Assembly: GCA_910574455.1 (NCBI GenBank)
Contig: CAJSYZ010000012.1
Span: 1,667,317 to 1,731,316, forward strand
Origin: Trichaptum fuscoviolaceum
Taxonomy: Eukaryota > Basidiomycota > Agaricomycetes > Hymenochaetales > Trichaptaceae
Direction of reading: 5' to 3'
DNA length: 64,000 nucleotides
The notes beneath the pieces were generated by a model. It did no database searches and was not told where the DNA came from. It saw only the letters and a list, made by a program, of their open reading frames with translations. Both the position numbers and the translations under genes were made by a program. This document shows, piece after piece, positions 20,701 to 30,654 of this stretch; the first letter of the stretch is position 1; each line of letters begins with the position of its first letter.

Positions 20701-21793
20701 CTGAATAGAAGAGGCGGCGCGCTGCCCGGGTAGTTGCCTTGAAGGCACGTTTGGCAGCTGCACGCAAACGCGCAGTGGGGGCTTCTTTGATAGCCGTGAG
20801 GGACGCTGAGCACTTAGCTGACCACCAGGGTACTGCTGTTTTTGAGTGCTTGTGGGGCTTGGTCATAGACTGCATAGCCGCTACCAGGGCGCTCTGAATG
20901 GCCTCGGCTTTTGCATCTAGTGAAGCAATGTCAGTAGCAGGGAGCGCAAACGCGTCCTGCAACAAGGGGAAGGCAACTGCACACCAAGCCTCTCTATCCT
21001 CAGGGGTCAGCTTGGGGGGGCGCGGCGGGTGGACAAAGGGTCCCACTGGCAGCGCCCATTTGAGAATGGTATGATCAGAAAGGGGGGATGGCGAGCTAGT
21101 GAATGTATCCATCACTTGCTCAGGAGGGATGTTTGGCGCTGCCCAGACCATGTCAATGGGACAGTGCGGCCCATCTTTGCCCGGACGAGTATCAACATCT
21201 GGGTGATGGGCAGGTTCATGGCCATGCTCTCTGAAGAAGTCATCAAGGGGTTGCGCCCTGTTTGACTCTGCAGTAGTGCAGGCGAGTTCGGACCACGAAC
21301 GGTGCCGGCGATTGAAGTCACCGGCAATTGTGAGGGAGGCGGCCATTGCCGGAGTGAGACTGAATAGAAACGACTCACCTGGGTATCTGGGGTTGTACTC
21401 CGCCCTGTCCGGTGCCTGCTGACCATAGTAGTTGCAGAGGCGGACGGTGTGGGTGGAACGGACCTCAATGGTCAGGACGTCAGTGCCATGAGAGGCGGCG
21501 CCAACAATAGACCATGAGGATGGTGGAATGGACCGAGAGACATATGTAACCACTCGAGGACGGGTGGCTGGTGGTAGGCATGGGACATACCCTGGGATTG
21601 ATGGGACATTAAAGACGTCATCTCCCTCAGGGTTAGTAAGTGATGGTTGGGTGCCGATTTTGTACCAGGGCGGTTCCTGTATCAAAAGAAGGTGTGGGGG
21701 GTCTGGACTGTTAGCAAGAGAAGGGAAAATGGAATGAATCGCTGATAGTGAGCGGCCAGCGTTCCACTGTAAGACACGTAGTGTGTCAATCAT
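17786..21793 (-). CDS. LINE-B ORF2: endonuclease-RT-RNase H polyprotein, intact
   Basis: This 1335-residue protein has the same domain order as LINE-A ORF2. Endonuclease motifs are GDFNRRH near residue 158 and SDH near 239. The RT active site AYVDD is near 678. RNase H FTDGS is near 969 and GHSGVPGNEWADAE near 1088. The C-terminal Cys/His motif CRWHNHPPW is near 1204. The start ATG (21791-21793) shares one base with the ORF1 TAA stop, which points to termination-reinitiation for ORF2 expression. The protein should bind its own RNA, nick DNA and copy the RNA into the site. All catalytic residues expected for the family are present. Confidence 0.96.
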   Translation of the reverse strand: MIDTLRVLQWNAGRSLSAIHSIFPSLANSPDPPHLLLIQEPPWYKIGTQPSLTNPEGDDVFNVPSIPGYVPCLPPATRPRVVTYVSRSIPPSSWSIVGAASHGTDVLTIEVRSTHTVRLCNYYGQQAPDRAEYNPRYPGESFLFSLTPAMAASLTIAGDFNRRHRSWSELACTTAESNRAQPLDDFFREHGHEPAHHPDVDTRPGKDGPHCPIDMVWAAPNIPPEQVMDTFTSSPSPLSDHTILKWALPVGPFVHPPRPPKLTPEDREAWCAVAFPLLQDAFALPATDIASLDAKAEAIQSALVAAMQSMTKPHKHSKTAVPWWSAKCSASLTAIKEAPTARLRAAAKRAFKATTRAARRLFYSEQVQEANSTNIWNWAKRGLGVRPTPVPSLRKADGTFTSTEREKGELFHSTYFPPPPPLSAAGQGPLPPPSPSAPPILMKELMDALAGTSNLSAPGPSGVGYRPLKWVIASYAKEVLTLFNDCLRLGHHPACWRITKVVMLRKPNKKDPFSPRSYRPITLEETLGKLLEKIIANRLQYLANTKNWLPPTQYGGRQGHSVYDAAQHLLQIVEKAQSEGLVCSALAVDIQGFFDSVHPQHLHRRLLELGCSPDMADWCLSFMTGRQAAISFDGTTLPSVHKPDFGTPQGSPVSPILSTLFAAIAIKRFQHPDCELLAYVDDHLIVISGTSVTANCRNLADAYHHLNSLFNDIGLKIETAKTELIHFHPPGRSTGYNGWDTKGVRLDPDTLIKPSIPLRWLGIWWDPTLSFKPHVERMRSKGLSTLAAIRLLANTERGMSALNLRQLYSACVRTVLAWAAPVWYTGIRQKTLVARLQGVQNTACRWILGVYRGASPLSTNFLCSMPPFQFYFNYLKTNHALRLWRTPHSVGRRAIPAAQKPRLYSSSLSDRVPSVQQVPAYTHHPWEDPLAFAEGRLSFAIPAGQVDSDIRKSFVASANTICTNSSVQIFTDGSRLEHGAGSAIVAMRGTTRLASRRLASPKISTATDAEIFSLSSAPAWAALQLEGHLLDVDTIIFLSDSLTALRLFRDWPSAPGAHLLQSWKAGITNLLNLHPTLKIMFHWCPGHSGVPGNEWADAEAKKATELPPSRSLPSISALRELNTLTAQKQWEDHLAHAIASTADKYLAINGTPSRRPCALMHMSDSHPRSEISAVAQVLCCAGPFGAYWMRMSAEYRHKHGLITYCRWHNHPPWPAQTAAHILGGCETFRTWIVKVWPDDAPLPAHHTEWADEPLIDVIRKWLKATGHLTRPSERTSAAIRLAFAMMELDGLPTDQDMDLTTLRVYVRRALGPRTQDADPDLYDFDGQLPDLPHDL

Positions 21794-21795
21794 TA
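21791..21795 (-). promoter_or_regulatory. TAATG stop-start overlap between LINE-B ORF1 and ORF2
   Basis: On the minus strand the ORF1 stop TAA and the ORF2 start ATG share one A. The same overlap occurs at 2236-2240. LINE-A uses a different 4-nt ATGA overlap (14777-14780, 26288-26291). Such overlaps are known to allow coupled reinitiation by the terminating ribosome; use of that mechanism here is inferred. Confidence 0.75.
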
Positions 21796-23604
21796 GTCCT
21801 CATGCATGTAAGTGTCATGGGCGCTGTCATCAGCTGGTGCATTGGCGTACTTCTTCCGCTTGGGGCAGGCACTGGAGGTGGCCATGTGATCGCCGTTGCA
21901 GTTAGAGCACTTTGTGGGATGGGGGCAATCTTCAGTGGCAGGGACTGCATCCTGGGCGCAGTTTGCACACTTGGTGCGGTGTTGGGCTGTGGCATGCTTA
22001 CCTGCGCAATGCGCACATGTGCGTTGGGCCTTGCAGCCCTTGGAGGTGTGTCCCAGGGCCTGGCACTTTGTGCATTGTGAAAATGCCGGGCGGACTGGGG
22101 GAACAGAAAGACGAAGTTTGTGGCCAAAGAGCCACACCCTGGGCGACTGAAGAAGCCGGGCGCGGATCTCTCCAGCTCTGTCAACAAAGGAGAATGCCAC
22201 CGGGCAGAACTCAAGTTCACTGAGTCTGCCTGGTTGGCATGCGAATTGTGGTGGGACCACAAATTCCAGCCCCTTTAGGGCGGCATTTTGCATCAGCTCA
22301 GTGAGTAACTCACCGGCTGTGTAAGGGACACTGTCCTTGACTGCTGTATCCCTGGTAGGAACCATGGAGATGCACAGGTTAGAACGGGGTCGGACCCGGG
22401 AATAGGTGAGGGAGATCTGCTGGTCTGCAGCTTGTTCCCCTATGGTGCATATCTTTGCCATGTGCGCCGCTAGCGCGGCTGCATGACTGTCAAGGGTAGT
22501 GACCACCGGATTACCAGTGGGGGAGATGGGCTTTGCCGCGAATGTGCACACAATGTTGCCTTTGTGGTTGAAAACCGCAGAGAGCACTGTGACATGCGAA
22601 GAAGTAGGAAGGGATTGGAAGTACTCACGAGCAGCCGCTGTTAGTGCAGCCCCTGATTTCCTCTGTGCTGGGGGAATGTACCGCCCCGGAGTTAGGACTA
22701 AGGTGGGGTCCTTAGAATACACCGTGGGGGGAGGAGGTGGGAGACGCGGCTTCTTTGGAGGCTTAGCTCTGGATGTGGTGGTTGGGGCCGGGGTTGCTGC
22801 CATCTGCGCGTATGAGATGGGGGGACTCTGGGTAACCGGGGGAGTGGCAGTTGTACCGCTGGCTGGCTTGCCACCCGTAGGTGGGGCCGGTTGCACTGTG
22901 GCACGCTGAGGGCGGGGCTGAGGTCGTTCTGAGATAGCCTGTACTTGTGTGGTGAGGGCGGTAACCTGGTTGGTAAGACGCGCAACAGTGTCTGTGAGCA
23001 CTATCATTTCCGGGGGACCGACAGATGGGGGTGGGCGCGTTGGTGAGTCAAATGGGGAGGGGATGGTGATAACAGGTGTAGGCCTGGCTGACGCTACACT
23101 CTCATTGTAACCAGTGGCGGCTGCGAGAACAAGTCGCTGGGCTTGGAGGTCACTCGCTTGTGCGCTCTGTGCAGCAGAGATAGCAATGTGGGCTGCGCTA
23201 ACGATGGCACCCACTGCTTCCGCTGCTATCACAGCAATCTGGGATTCTGGCATTTCGCCTTCTTCAGGGGACTCATCTTCATGCCTCTGTTCAGCGATCT
23301 GGATGATGTGGCCGATGTGGGGCAGCAGGTCTAGCATCTGTGTCAAGAATCTAGGCCGAGCAGCATTACGGGGCCGGCGTTGGGTGATGGGGGAGAGCAC
23401 CTCTGATGTGCGCTTCCTGGGTGGGGGGGTGGCAGGCTTGTCGTCATCATCATCCTCATCATCTTCAGATGGTGCCGGACGATCCTCCTTGGGCATGGGG
23501 CTGTCTTGTAGGACAGGAGTGTTGGGAGTGGCGCCAGACAGTGAGCCTGGCTTGGGAGTCTTTGGTGGTGGGCCTTTAGAGCCCGAGGCAGTGTTCTTGG
23601 ACAT
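21793..23604 (-). CDS. LINE-B ORF1: RNA-binding zinc-knuckle protein, intact
   Basis: This protein of 603 residues starts at the ATG at 23602-23604 (MSKNTASGS). An upstream in-frame Met exists, but the downstream one sits at the position equivalent to LINE-A ORF1. It has a Pro/Ser-rich N-terminus with an acidic run (DDEDDDDD), a predicted helical or coiled region (MIVLTDTVARLTNQVTALTT), a Pro-rich linker, a globular central part, and three C-terminal CCHC-type knuckles starting CTKCQALGHTSKGC. It is expected to coat the element RNA. The TAA at 21793-21795 overlaps the ORF2 start. Confidence 0.94.
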   Translation of the reverse strand: MSKNTASGSKGPPPKTPKPGSLSGATPNTPVLQDSPMPKEDRPAPSEDDEDDDDDKPATPPPRKRTSEVLSPITQRRPRNAARPRFLTQMLDLLPHIGHIIQIAEQRHEDESPEEGEMPESQIAVIAAEAVGAIVSAAHIAISAAQSAQASDLQAQRLVLAAATGYNESVASARPTPVITIPSPFDSPTRPPPSVGPPEMIVLTDTVARLTNQVTALTTQVQAISERPQPRPQRATVQPAPPTGGKPASGTTATPPVTQSPPISYAQMAATPAPTTTSRAKPPKKPRLPPPPPTVYSKDPTLVLTPGRYIPPAQRKSGAALTAAAREYFQSLPTSSHVTVLSAVFNHKGNIVCTFAAKPISPTGNPVVTTLDSHAAALAAHMAKICTIGEQAADQQISLTYSRVRPRSNLCISMVPTRDTAVKDSVPYTAGELLTELMQNAALKGLEFVVPPQFACQPGRLSELEFCPVAFSFVDRAGEIRARLLQSPRVWLFGHKLRLSVPPVRPAFSQCTKCQALGHTSKGCKAQRTCAHCAGKHATAQHRTKCANCAQDAVPATEDCPHPTKCSNCNGDHMATSSACPKRKKYANAPADDSAHDTYMHED

Positions 23605-23661
23605 AGGGTGTATGCAGTGATGCGCAGGACAACCCAACTATAGGGGAGCTATGGCTCGACC

Positions 23662-23699
23662 CAAATAGGAAGGTAGTGGTAAGAGGTCAAGGAGTGTTG
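23662..23699 (-). promoter_or_regulatory. Conserved 5' leader of LINE-A and LINE-B (putative internal promoter)
   Basis: The first roughly 40 nt of LINE-B (TTGACCTCTTACCACTACC then TTCCTATTTGGGTCGAGCC) closely match the LINE-A leaders at 24265-24310, 16747-16800 and 33902-33960, while the sequence just after them differs between the families. Selective conservation at the extreme 5' end fits an internal promoter or a 5' RNA signal. The function is inferred. Confidence 0.55.
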
Positions 23700-23714
23700 C
23701 CACATTCAGTAGGT
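23700..23714 (+). repeat. Target-site duplication, right copy (intact LINE-B)
   Basis: Exact repeat of 17465-17479. The split LINE-B ORF2 resumes after it. Confidence 0.95.
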
Positions 23715-24260
23715 AGACGTGCTATTCCTGCAGCACAAAAACCCCGCCTGTACTCTTCTTCGCTTTCCGACCGCGTTCCCAGCGTCCAACAGGTCCCTGC
23801 GTACACACACCACCCCTGGGAGGACCCACTCGCTTTTGCTGAAGGGCGACTCTCATTTGCCATCCCTGCTGGCCAGGTAGACAGTGACATCCGCAAGTCA
23901 TTTGTTGCGTCTGCCAACACCATCTGCACCAACTCATCCGTCCAAATCTTTACTGACGGCTCTCGCCTTGAGCATGGAGCGGGCTCTGCAATTGTAGCCA
24001 TGCGTGGTACCACTCGTTTAGCATCCCGGCGCCTTGCCTCACCAAAAATCTCAACCGCCACAGATGCTGAGATCTTCTCTCTCTCATCTGCACCAGCATG
24101 GGCGGCCCTTCAGTTAGAAGGCCATCTTCTGGATGTCGACACCATCATCTTCTTGTCAGATTCGCTCACCGCCCTTCGCCTGTTCCGCGATTGGCCTTTG
24201 GCCCCTGGCGCCCACCTACTCCAGTCATGGAAAGCGGGTATCACTAACCTGCTCAACCTC
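23715..24260 (+). pseudogene. Split LINE-B ORF2, piece 3 (linker and RNase H)
   Basis: This piece encodes RRAIPAAQKPR through RNase H with FTDGS, TDAEIF and SDSLT, and ends at ITNLLNL, where LINE-A (+) was inserted. It is open throughout. The frame also reads through into the downstream LINE-A leader and ORF1, giving an 871-codon composite frame (23676-26291) that begins in the antisense 5' end of the LINE-B (-). I regard that fusion as accidental. Confidence 0.9.
24246..24260 (+). repeat. Target-site duplication, left copy (LINE-A (+))
   Basis: AACCTGCTCAACCTC is repeated at 30655-30669. The first two A of the right copy cannot be told from the poly(A), so the TSD is 13-15 bp. Confidence 0.93.
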
Positions 24261-24329
24261 ACATCCTTCTTGACCTCTAACCACTACCTTCCCGATTTGG
24301 TCGAGCCCCCCCGCTCCCATCGGTTAGGC

Positions 24330-26291
24330 ATGGCAGACAGCCACACATCTAAGAAACCGTCTATCGCGGCCAAACCTGGTCGGTCATCAGCGTCTGCTGC
24401 TGCCGCCGCCACTGGCCAACCACCCTCCGTCACCGTTGTTGCCCCGGCAACGACATCGACCGCCACCCCCGTCCCCTCGGCTCTGGGCTCGCCTGTACAG
24501 CTCAGACAAAGGGAACTCGATGTACTACCACCCTCCTCACCACTCCCACCTAGCTCTGATGCTGATATGCCGTTGGCCTTCCCGGCAACACCGCGCGCGG
24601 GTGAGAAGCGTACGGCCTCCGTCCTGTCCCCACTACCGGGGCGCCCTGCTCCCCCCACTGATTCCATTCCGGAACATGAGATGGCACTAATACATGGCAT
24701 GTACCATCTCTGGGACACCCTCTCTGACAAGCTCACGGCCAACTTCGCTGACCTGAGCAAGACCCCCCACGAGCGAATGATGTTGAACGCCAGCACACTA
24801 GGTGGACTGTATGCAGCAACCTACACAATGCTGTCGACACTTGTGGATGGGAAGGATGCTAACCCCAATGTCAAAGAGTATGCTGACCTTGCGGCAGCTG
24901 CCTTCCAACAACACCACGCCGAAACCGGCGTCCCACTCCCCCCACCATTTGTACCCCCCCCCACCCCAGACGACGAACCAGCATCTAGCAAGAGCATGGC
25001 CACTATGAACAAGGCTCTTGGACAGCTGATCAAGGAAGTCCGCGTTGTGCAGAAGCAGAATGCAGGCATCAGTAAGTTGAACAGCGATGTTGGCACCCTC
25101 TCCAGACAGGTGCAGACTCTACTCGACCGGCCTCCACCTCGCCCCCCTCGCATCAACCCGCCGCCACCTCCCCAGGTAGCTCCGGCCCCAGTCCCACTCA
25201 CCTACGCTCAGGTGGCAGCCACTACTGCCCCAGCACCCCCGGTTACTACCACCCCAGCCCCTCAGGCCAAGGGCAGGACCACTCCCAAGAAGGCGCCCTC
25301 CACAGGACGTGCCTCACCCCCACCACCCAAGATGTATGCCAAGGAGCCGACCTTGGTGTCTACAGCTAATCCCTACATCCCAGCAGCTAAGCGCAAGTCT
25401 GGTGCCGCCCTTACAACTGCGGTGCGTAATTTCTTTGCTGAGCTGCCCACCACAAAGCGTCTTCTGGTGCGGTCTGCGGTTTTCAACACTAAAGGCCGCA
25501 TTGTATGCACGTTCACTAACCGTCCAGGCTCTACTGAGGGCATGGCGGTCGAAAGCGCTCTTGATAGCCTTGCGGGTGCCCTGTGTGCTCACCTGGCTCC
25601 CATTTGCTACACGGGTACCATGCAAGTGCCACCGGTACTCACTGCAACCCGGGTCCGTCCGCGGTCCACCCTTAGGATTTCCATGGTCCCTACTAGGGAC
25701 ACTACTCTTCCCAAGGGTCAGCGGACGACGTACACTCAGGAGGATCTGCTGGCCGAGTTTAACAGCAATCCCATTCTTAGCGACCTCCAGTACATTGTCC
25801 CCCCCCATTACACAGCACAATCGGATGCACTCGAGAAAGAGAAACTCGAGATTTGCCCGGTTATTTTTACCTTTGCAGACAGAGAGAAAGGAGAAATACG
25901 CGAGAAGCTCCTCAAAAAGCCGACCGTGTGGCTCTTCGGAATCCGGCTCCGCTTATCCATCCCACCAATGCGCCCAGGCTTCTCTCAATGCGACAGATGC
26001 CAGGCGCTTGGTCATTCCAGCAGGGGCTGCAAGGCCCCCATCACATGTGCGTATTGCGCCGGCCCGCATGCCACTAAATACCACCGCTCGAAGTGCCCTA
26101 CCTGCGCTCAGGAAGCTGTCCCAGCTGGCACCCCGTGCTCCCATCCCCGTCTCTGCGCTAACTGTCAGGGCCCTCATAGATCCACCTCTGTGAAGTGCCC
26201 TCAGAGGCGTAAGTATGGCCCTTCACCAAACGATGATGAGTCCGATTCAGACTCTGATTCGCCCGACGACACTATGGAGCAAGGAGAATGA
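24330..26291 (+). CDS. LINE-A ORF1: RNA-binding zinc-knuckle protein, intact
   Basis: This protein has 653 residues and starts at MADSHTSKK, the first ATG after the conserved leader. The order is an Ala/Pro/Ser-rich N-terminus, a helical stretch (about 90-200), a coiled-coil-like segment (MATMNKALGQLIKEVRVVQK) near 225-265, a Pro-rich linker, a central globular part, and three Cys/His knuckles from about residue 553 (CDRCQALGHSSRGC, CAYCAGPH, CANCQGPH). The tail is acidic and Ser-rich. It should bind element RNA and act with ORF2 in an RNP. The TGA at 26289-26291 overlaps the ORF2 ATG by the ATGA arrangement. Confidence 0.94.
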   Translation: MADSHTSKKPSIAAKPGRSSASAAAAATGQPPSVTVVAPATTSTATPVPSALGSPVQLRQRELDVLPPSSPLPPSSDADMPLAFPATPRAGEKRTASVLSPLPGRPAPPTDSIPEHEMALIHGMYHLWDTLSDKLTANFADLSKTPHERMMLNASTLGGLYAATYTMLSTLVDGKDANPNVKEYADLAAAAFQQHHAETGVPLPPPFVPPPTPDDEPASSKSMATMNKALGQLIKEVRVVQKQNAGISKLNSDVGTLSRQVQTLLDRPPPRPPRINPPPPPQVAPAPVPLTYAQVAATTAPAPPVTTTPAPQAKGRTTPKKAPSTGRASPPPPKMYAKEPTLVSTANPYIPAAKRKSGAALTTAVRNFFAELPTTKRLLVRSAVFNTKGRIVCTFTNRPGSTEGMAVESALDSLAGALCAHLAPICYTGTMQVPPVLTATRVRPRSTLRISMVPTRDTTLPKGQRTTYTQEDLLAEFNSNPILSDLQYIVPPHYTAQSDALEKEKLEICPVIFTFADREKGEIREKLLKKPTVWLFGIRLRLSIPPMRPGFSQCDRCQALGHSSRGCKAPITCAYCAGPHATKYHRSKCPTCAQEAVPAGTPCSHPRLCANCQGPHRSTSVKCPQRRKYGPSPNDDESDSDSDSPDDTMEQGE

Positions 26292-29200
26292 CTGACACAA
26301 TCCGTGTCCTTCAGTGGAATGCTGCCCACTCATTAGCAACAATTCATTCTCTTTTTCCTCTTCTTGCTAACAATCCCCATCCCCCACACCTTCTACTTAT
26401 CCAGGAACCGCCCTGGTACAAGATTGGTACCCAACCCTCACTGACTAACCCAGAGGGAGATGACGTCTTCAATGTCCCTTCTATTCCAGGTTACGTCCCC
26501 TGCCTCCCACCGGCCACCCGTCCGCGAGTGGTTACTTATGTTTCACGGTCCCTCCCAACACACTCATGGTCTATCGTCGGTGCAGCGTCACATGGCACTG
26601 ACGTCCTGACTATTGAGGTTCGCTCTACCCACACTGTCCGCCTCTGCAATTACTATGGCCAGCAGGCGCCAGGTAGGGTAGCCCCAACCCCCACTTACCC
26701 AGGTGAGTCGTTTCTCTTCAGTCTCACCCCGGCAATAGCCGCTTCCCTAACGATCGCTGGCGACTTCAATCGCCGGCATCGTTCCTGGTCAGAGTTGCCA
26801 TGTTCCAATGCCGAGTCAAACAGGGGGCAACCCTTGGATGACTTCTTCCGAGAGCATGGACATGAGCCTGCCCATCACCCAGATGTGGACACTCGTCCGG
26901 GTAAAGATGGGCCGCGTTGTCCGATCGATATGGTCTGGACTGCGCCCAACATCCCACCAGAGCAGGTGATGGACACATTCACCAGCTCCCACTCCGCTCT
27001 CTCAGACCACACCCTACTCACATGGGAGGTGCCAGTTGGACCATTCGTCCACCTTCCACGGCCCCCCAGACTGTCTAATGATGACAGAGAGGCGTGGTGT
27101 GCTACTGCCTTTCCCTTGCTGCATGAGGTGTTTGCGCTTCCTGCGTCAGACAAGGCTGAACTAGATGCCAAAGCCAAAGCCATTCAATCTGCAATGGTGG
27201 CGGCGATGGAGTCAATGACTAAACCCAGAAAGCGCTCCAAGACAGAGGTCCCCTGGTGGTCCCCTGAGTGCTCATCCTCACTCGCAGCAATTAAGGACGC
27301 CCCTACCGCCCGTTTGCGCGCCGCTGCTAAACGCGCCTTCAAAGCCACCACCAGAGCAGCGCGTCGCGTGTTCTATGCAGAACAGGTCAAAGACGCCAAT
27401 TCCACCAACATCTGGAGCTGGGCCAAGCGTGGCCTCGGCATCCGCCCTACGCCTGTGCCTTCGCTGAGGAAACCAGATGGCACCTTCACTACCACTGAGC
27501 AGGAGAAAGCTGAGTTGTTCCATTCTACCTACTTTCCTCCTCCCCCACCACTTCCAGCAGCGGGCTTGCGCCCGCTGCCCCCACCTTCTGCAGCGGCGCC
27601 TCCCATACTCATGAAAGAGCTTATGGACGCCCTGGCCGGCACCTCCAACTTGTCTGCTCCTGGCCCCTCGGGCGTCGGATACCGTCCCCTCAAATGGGTG
27701 ATTGGATCCTTCGCTAAGGAGGTGCTATCTTTGTTCAACGACTGTCTGCGCTTGGGCCACCACCCAGCGTGCTGGCGGATAACAAAGGTAGTAATGCTCA
27801 GGAAGCCAAACAAGAAGGACCAATTCTCTCCTCGGTCTTACAGACCGATTACTCTTGAGGAGACCTTAGGGAAACTCCTTGAGAAGATTCTTGCTAACCG
27901 TCTCCAGTTTCTGGCTAACACCCAGAACTGGCTTCCCCCAAACCAGTATGGCGGTCGTCAAGGGCATTCTGTCTATGATGCCGCCCAACGCCTTTTACAG
28001 ATTGTGGAGAAAGCCCAGTCGGAAGACAAAGTGTGTTCTGTCCTAGCGGTGGACATACAAGGCTTCTTTGACTCGGTTCATCCACAACATCTCCACCACC
28101 GGCTCTTGGAGTTAGGTTGTTCGCCAGACATGGCGGACTGGTGCCTTTCTTTCATGACCGGGCGGGAGGCTGCTATCTCTTTTGATGGCACCACACTCCC
28201 TAGCGTCCGCAAACCGGACTTTGGGACGCCTCAGGGCTCCCCTGTCTCACCCATTCTCTCCACTCTTTTTGCAGCTATTGCGATTCAGCGGTTCCACTAC
28301 CCTGACTGCGAGCTCCTAGCATACGTCGATGACCACATGATTGCCATCACTGGCTCATCAGTCACCGCCAACTGCAGGAACTTAGTAGGCGCTTATCACC
28401 ACCTCAACTCGCTCTTCAACGACATCAATCTCAACATCGAGACCGCGAAGACCGAGCTCCTCCATTTCCACCCCCCTGGGCGTCGCCACAGATATCGCGG
28501 CTGGGACTCCCGGGGCGTCCAACTCGACGAGGACACTCTCATTAAGCCCTCCATCCCACTTCGGTGGTTGGGGATCTGGTGGGACCCGGCCTTGTCTTTC
28601 AAACCCCATGTTGAGCGCATGCGCTCCAAGGGCCTCTCAACACTCGCCGCCATTCGCCTGCTCGCCAACACAGAGCGAGGCATGTCCGCCCTCAACCTTC
28701 GCCAGCTTTACTCAGCCTGCGTCAGAACAGTCCTCGCATGGGCTGCGCCGGTTTGGTACACTGGCACCCGCCAGAAGACCCTTGTGGCTCGTCTACAGGG
28801 TGTCCAAAACACCGCTTGCAGGTGGATCCTTGGTGTCTACCGAGGCGCTTCACCGCTAAGCACCAATTATCTTTGCTCTATGCCCCCGTTTCAGTTTTTA
28901 TTTCAATTATCTTAAAACTAATCATGCTCTTCGCCTTTGGCGCACTCCACATTCTGTAGGTAGACGTGCTATTCCTGCAGCACAAAAACCACGCCTGTAT
29001 TCTTCTTCGCTTGCCGACCGTGTCCCGATTGCCCAACAGGTCCCTGCGTACACACACTCTCCCTGGGAGGATCCACTTGCTTTTGCTGGAGGACGCCTCA
29101 AGTTTGCCATCCCTGCCGGTCCCGTTGACACTGACACTCGCCAGGCGTTTGTCGCATCTGCCAACTCTCTGTGCACCACCACCTCCGTCCAGATCTTCAC

Positions 29201-30296
29201 AGACGGCTCCAGACTCGAGCACAAGTCTGGCTCAGCAATTGTCGCTATGCGCGGTCACCATCGCTTGGGCTTCAGACACTGCGCTTCCCCCAAAATCGCC
29301 ACTGCCACTGACGCTGAGATCTTCTCCCTTGCGTCTGCTCCAGCTTGGGCTGCCTCTCACTTCGGCCGCCACCTCCTGGAAGTGGAGTCCATTGTCTTCA
29401 TGTCAGATTCGCTAACCGCCCTTCGCCTTGTCCGCGACTGGCCATCAGCACCTGGCGCCCACTTACTACTCGCTTGGAAAGCAGGTATCACCAACCTGCT
29501 GGACATTCATCCCAACCTCAAAATCGAGTTTCACTGGTGCCCGGGTCACTCAGGCGTCCCAGGAAACGAATGGGCTGATGAAGAGGCAAAGAAAGCCACA
29601 GAACTGCCACCCTCATCTTCCCTTCCTTCGATATCCGCCCTCCGCGAGCAGAACACCCTCAACGCCCAGAAGCAATGGGAGGCTCACCTTGCCCATGCTA
29701 CTGCCTCAACTGCCGACAAGTACTTGGCAATCACAGGCCCACCAAAACGTCGTCCGCGCGCACTCATGGAGATGTCGGACACCTACCCCCGCGCTGAGAT
29801 TTCAGCAGTTGCTCAAGTCCTCTGCTGCGCTGGCCCCTTCGGGGCATACTGGATGCGCATGAGCCCAGAATATAGGCGCAGAAACGGCCTGATCACCTAC
29901 TGTCGTTGGCACAATCACCCCCCTTGGCCTGCCCAGACCGCTGCCCACATACTTGGTGGCTGCGAGACTTTCCGCCCTTGGATTGGTAAGGTCTGGCCTA
30001 AAGGCACCCCACTCCCAGCCCACCACACAGAGTGGGCAGACGAACCCCTTATCGACGTGATTCGCAAGTGGCTTAAGTTCACTAGGCATCTCGACCGCCC
30101 CACTCAGCGCACCTCAGCTGCCATCCGCCTTGCATTTGCGATGATGGAGCTAGATGGCCTCCCAACCGACCAGGACATGGACCTGACGACCCTTCGTGTG
30201 TACGTACGGCGCGCCCTTGGACCACGCACTCAGGACACGGACCCGGATCTTTATGATTTTAACGGTCACGTTTCAGACCCTCCTCTTGATCTCTGA
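26288..30296 (+). pseudogene. LINE-A ORF2 with one-base frameshift
   Basis: Endonuclease and RT are intact from MTDTIRV, including AYVDD. Five T at 28895-28899 replace the four of other copies, so the frame ends at 28915 (FQFLFQLS) after 875 residues. The RNase H and C-terminal part continue open in the next frame to 30296. A truncated endonuclease-RT protein without RNase H could still be made. The lesion is a homopolymer slip, so a sequencing or assembly error should be excluded. Confidence 0.93.
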
Positions 30297-30654
30297 TGCA
30301 ACTTACTTCTTTTATGTATGAGGCACCAGCGATCCCAGACAGAACGGTGCTTTACCCAGGTTAACGCCCAGGTACTGTGCCCGGACGCGCCCTCTTTTCT
30401 AAACTTCGTCTGTGCTTGCAGTGTAGGTTCACCTGCGCCTTGACATGGGCGTGGTGATATGTAAACCAATCTCTCCTCTTCCTTTTCCCTTCTTTAATAG
30501 GCGGTGCGCCCACTTAGCCGCCACCTTCGGTGGCGGGCACCTCCCGCCCAGTTTCGTAGTTTACCTCGATGACGGGCGCCTCCGTTGTAGATAGGTCATG
30601 TACTTAGCTATGCTGCAGGAATAATAAAGCCAAAAAAAAAAAAAAAAAAAAAAA

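Larger units (their letters stand above)
17480..23699 (-). mobile_element. LINE-B (-), full-length with both ORFs intact
   Basis: This is a complete element: a short 5' leader starting near 23699 with the conserved TTGACCTCT..CCACTACCTTCC block, ORF1, ORF2 joined by TAATG, a 3' UTR with twin hairpins near 17584-17616, and a poly(A) (poly(T) 17480-17502). A perfect 15-bp TSD flanks it. It is the only LINE in the window with no coding lesion that I can see, and the best candidate for an active copy able to supply proteins to the others. Confidence 0.95.

Noticed and set aside
23676..26291. An 871-codon open frame fusing LINE-B RNase H to LINE-A ORF1
   Set aside because: It exists in the sequence but crosses three element junctions, begins in antisense LINE-B leader and passes through the LINE-A 5' leader. 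It is a chance read-through, with no start context or sign of selection.
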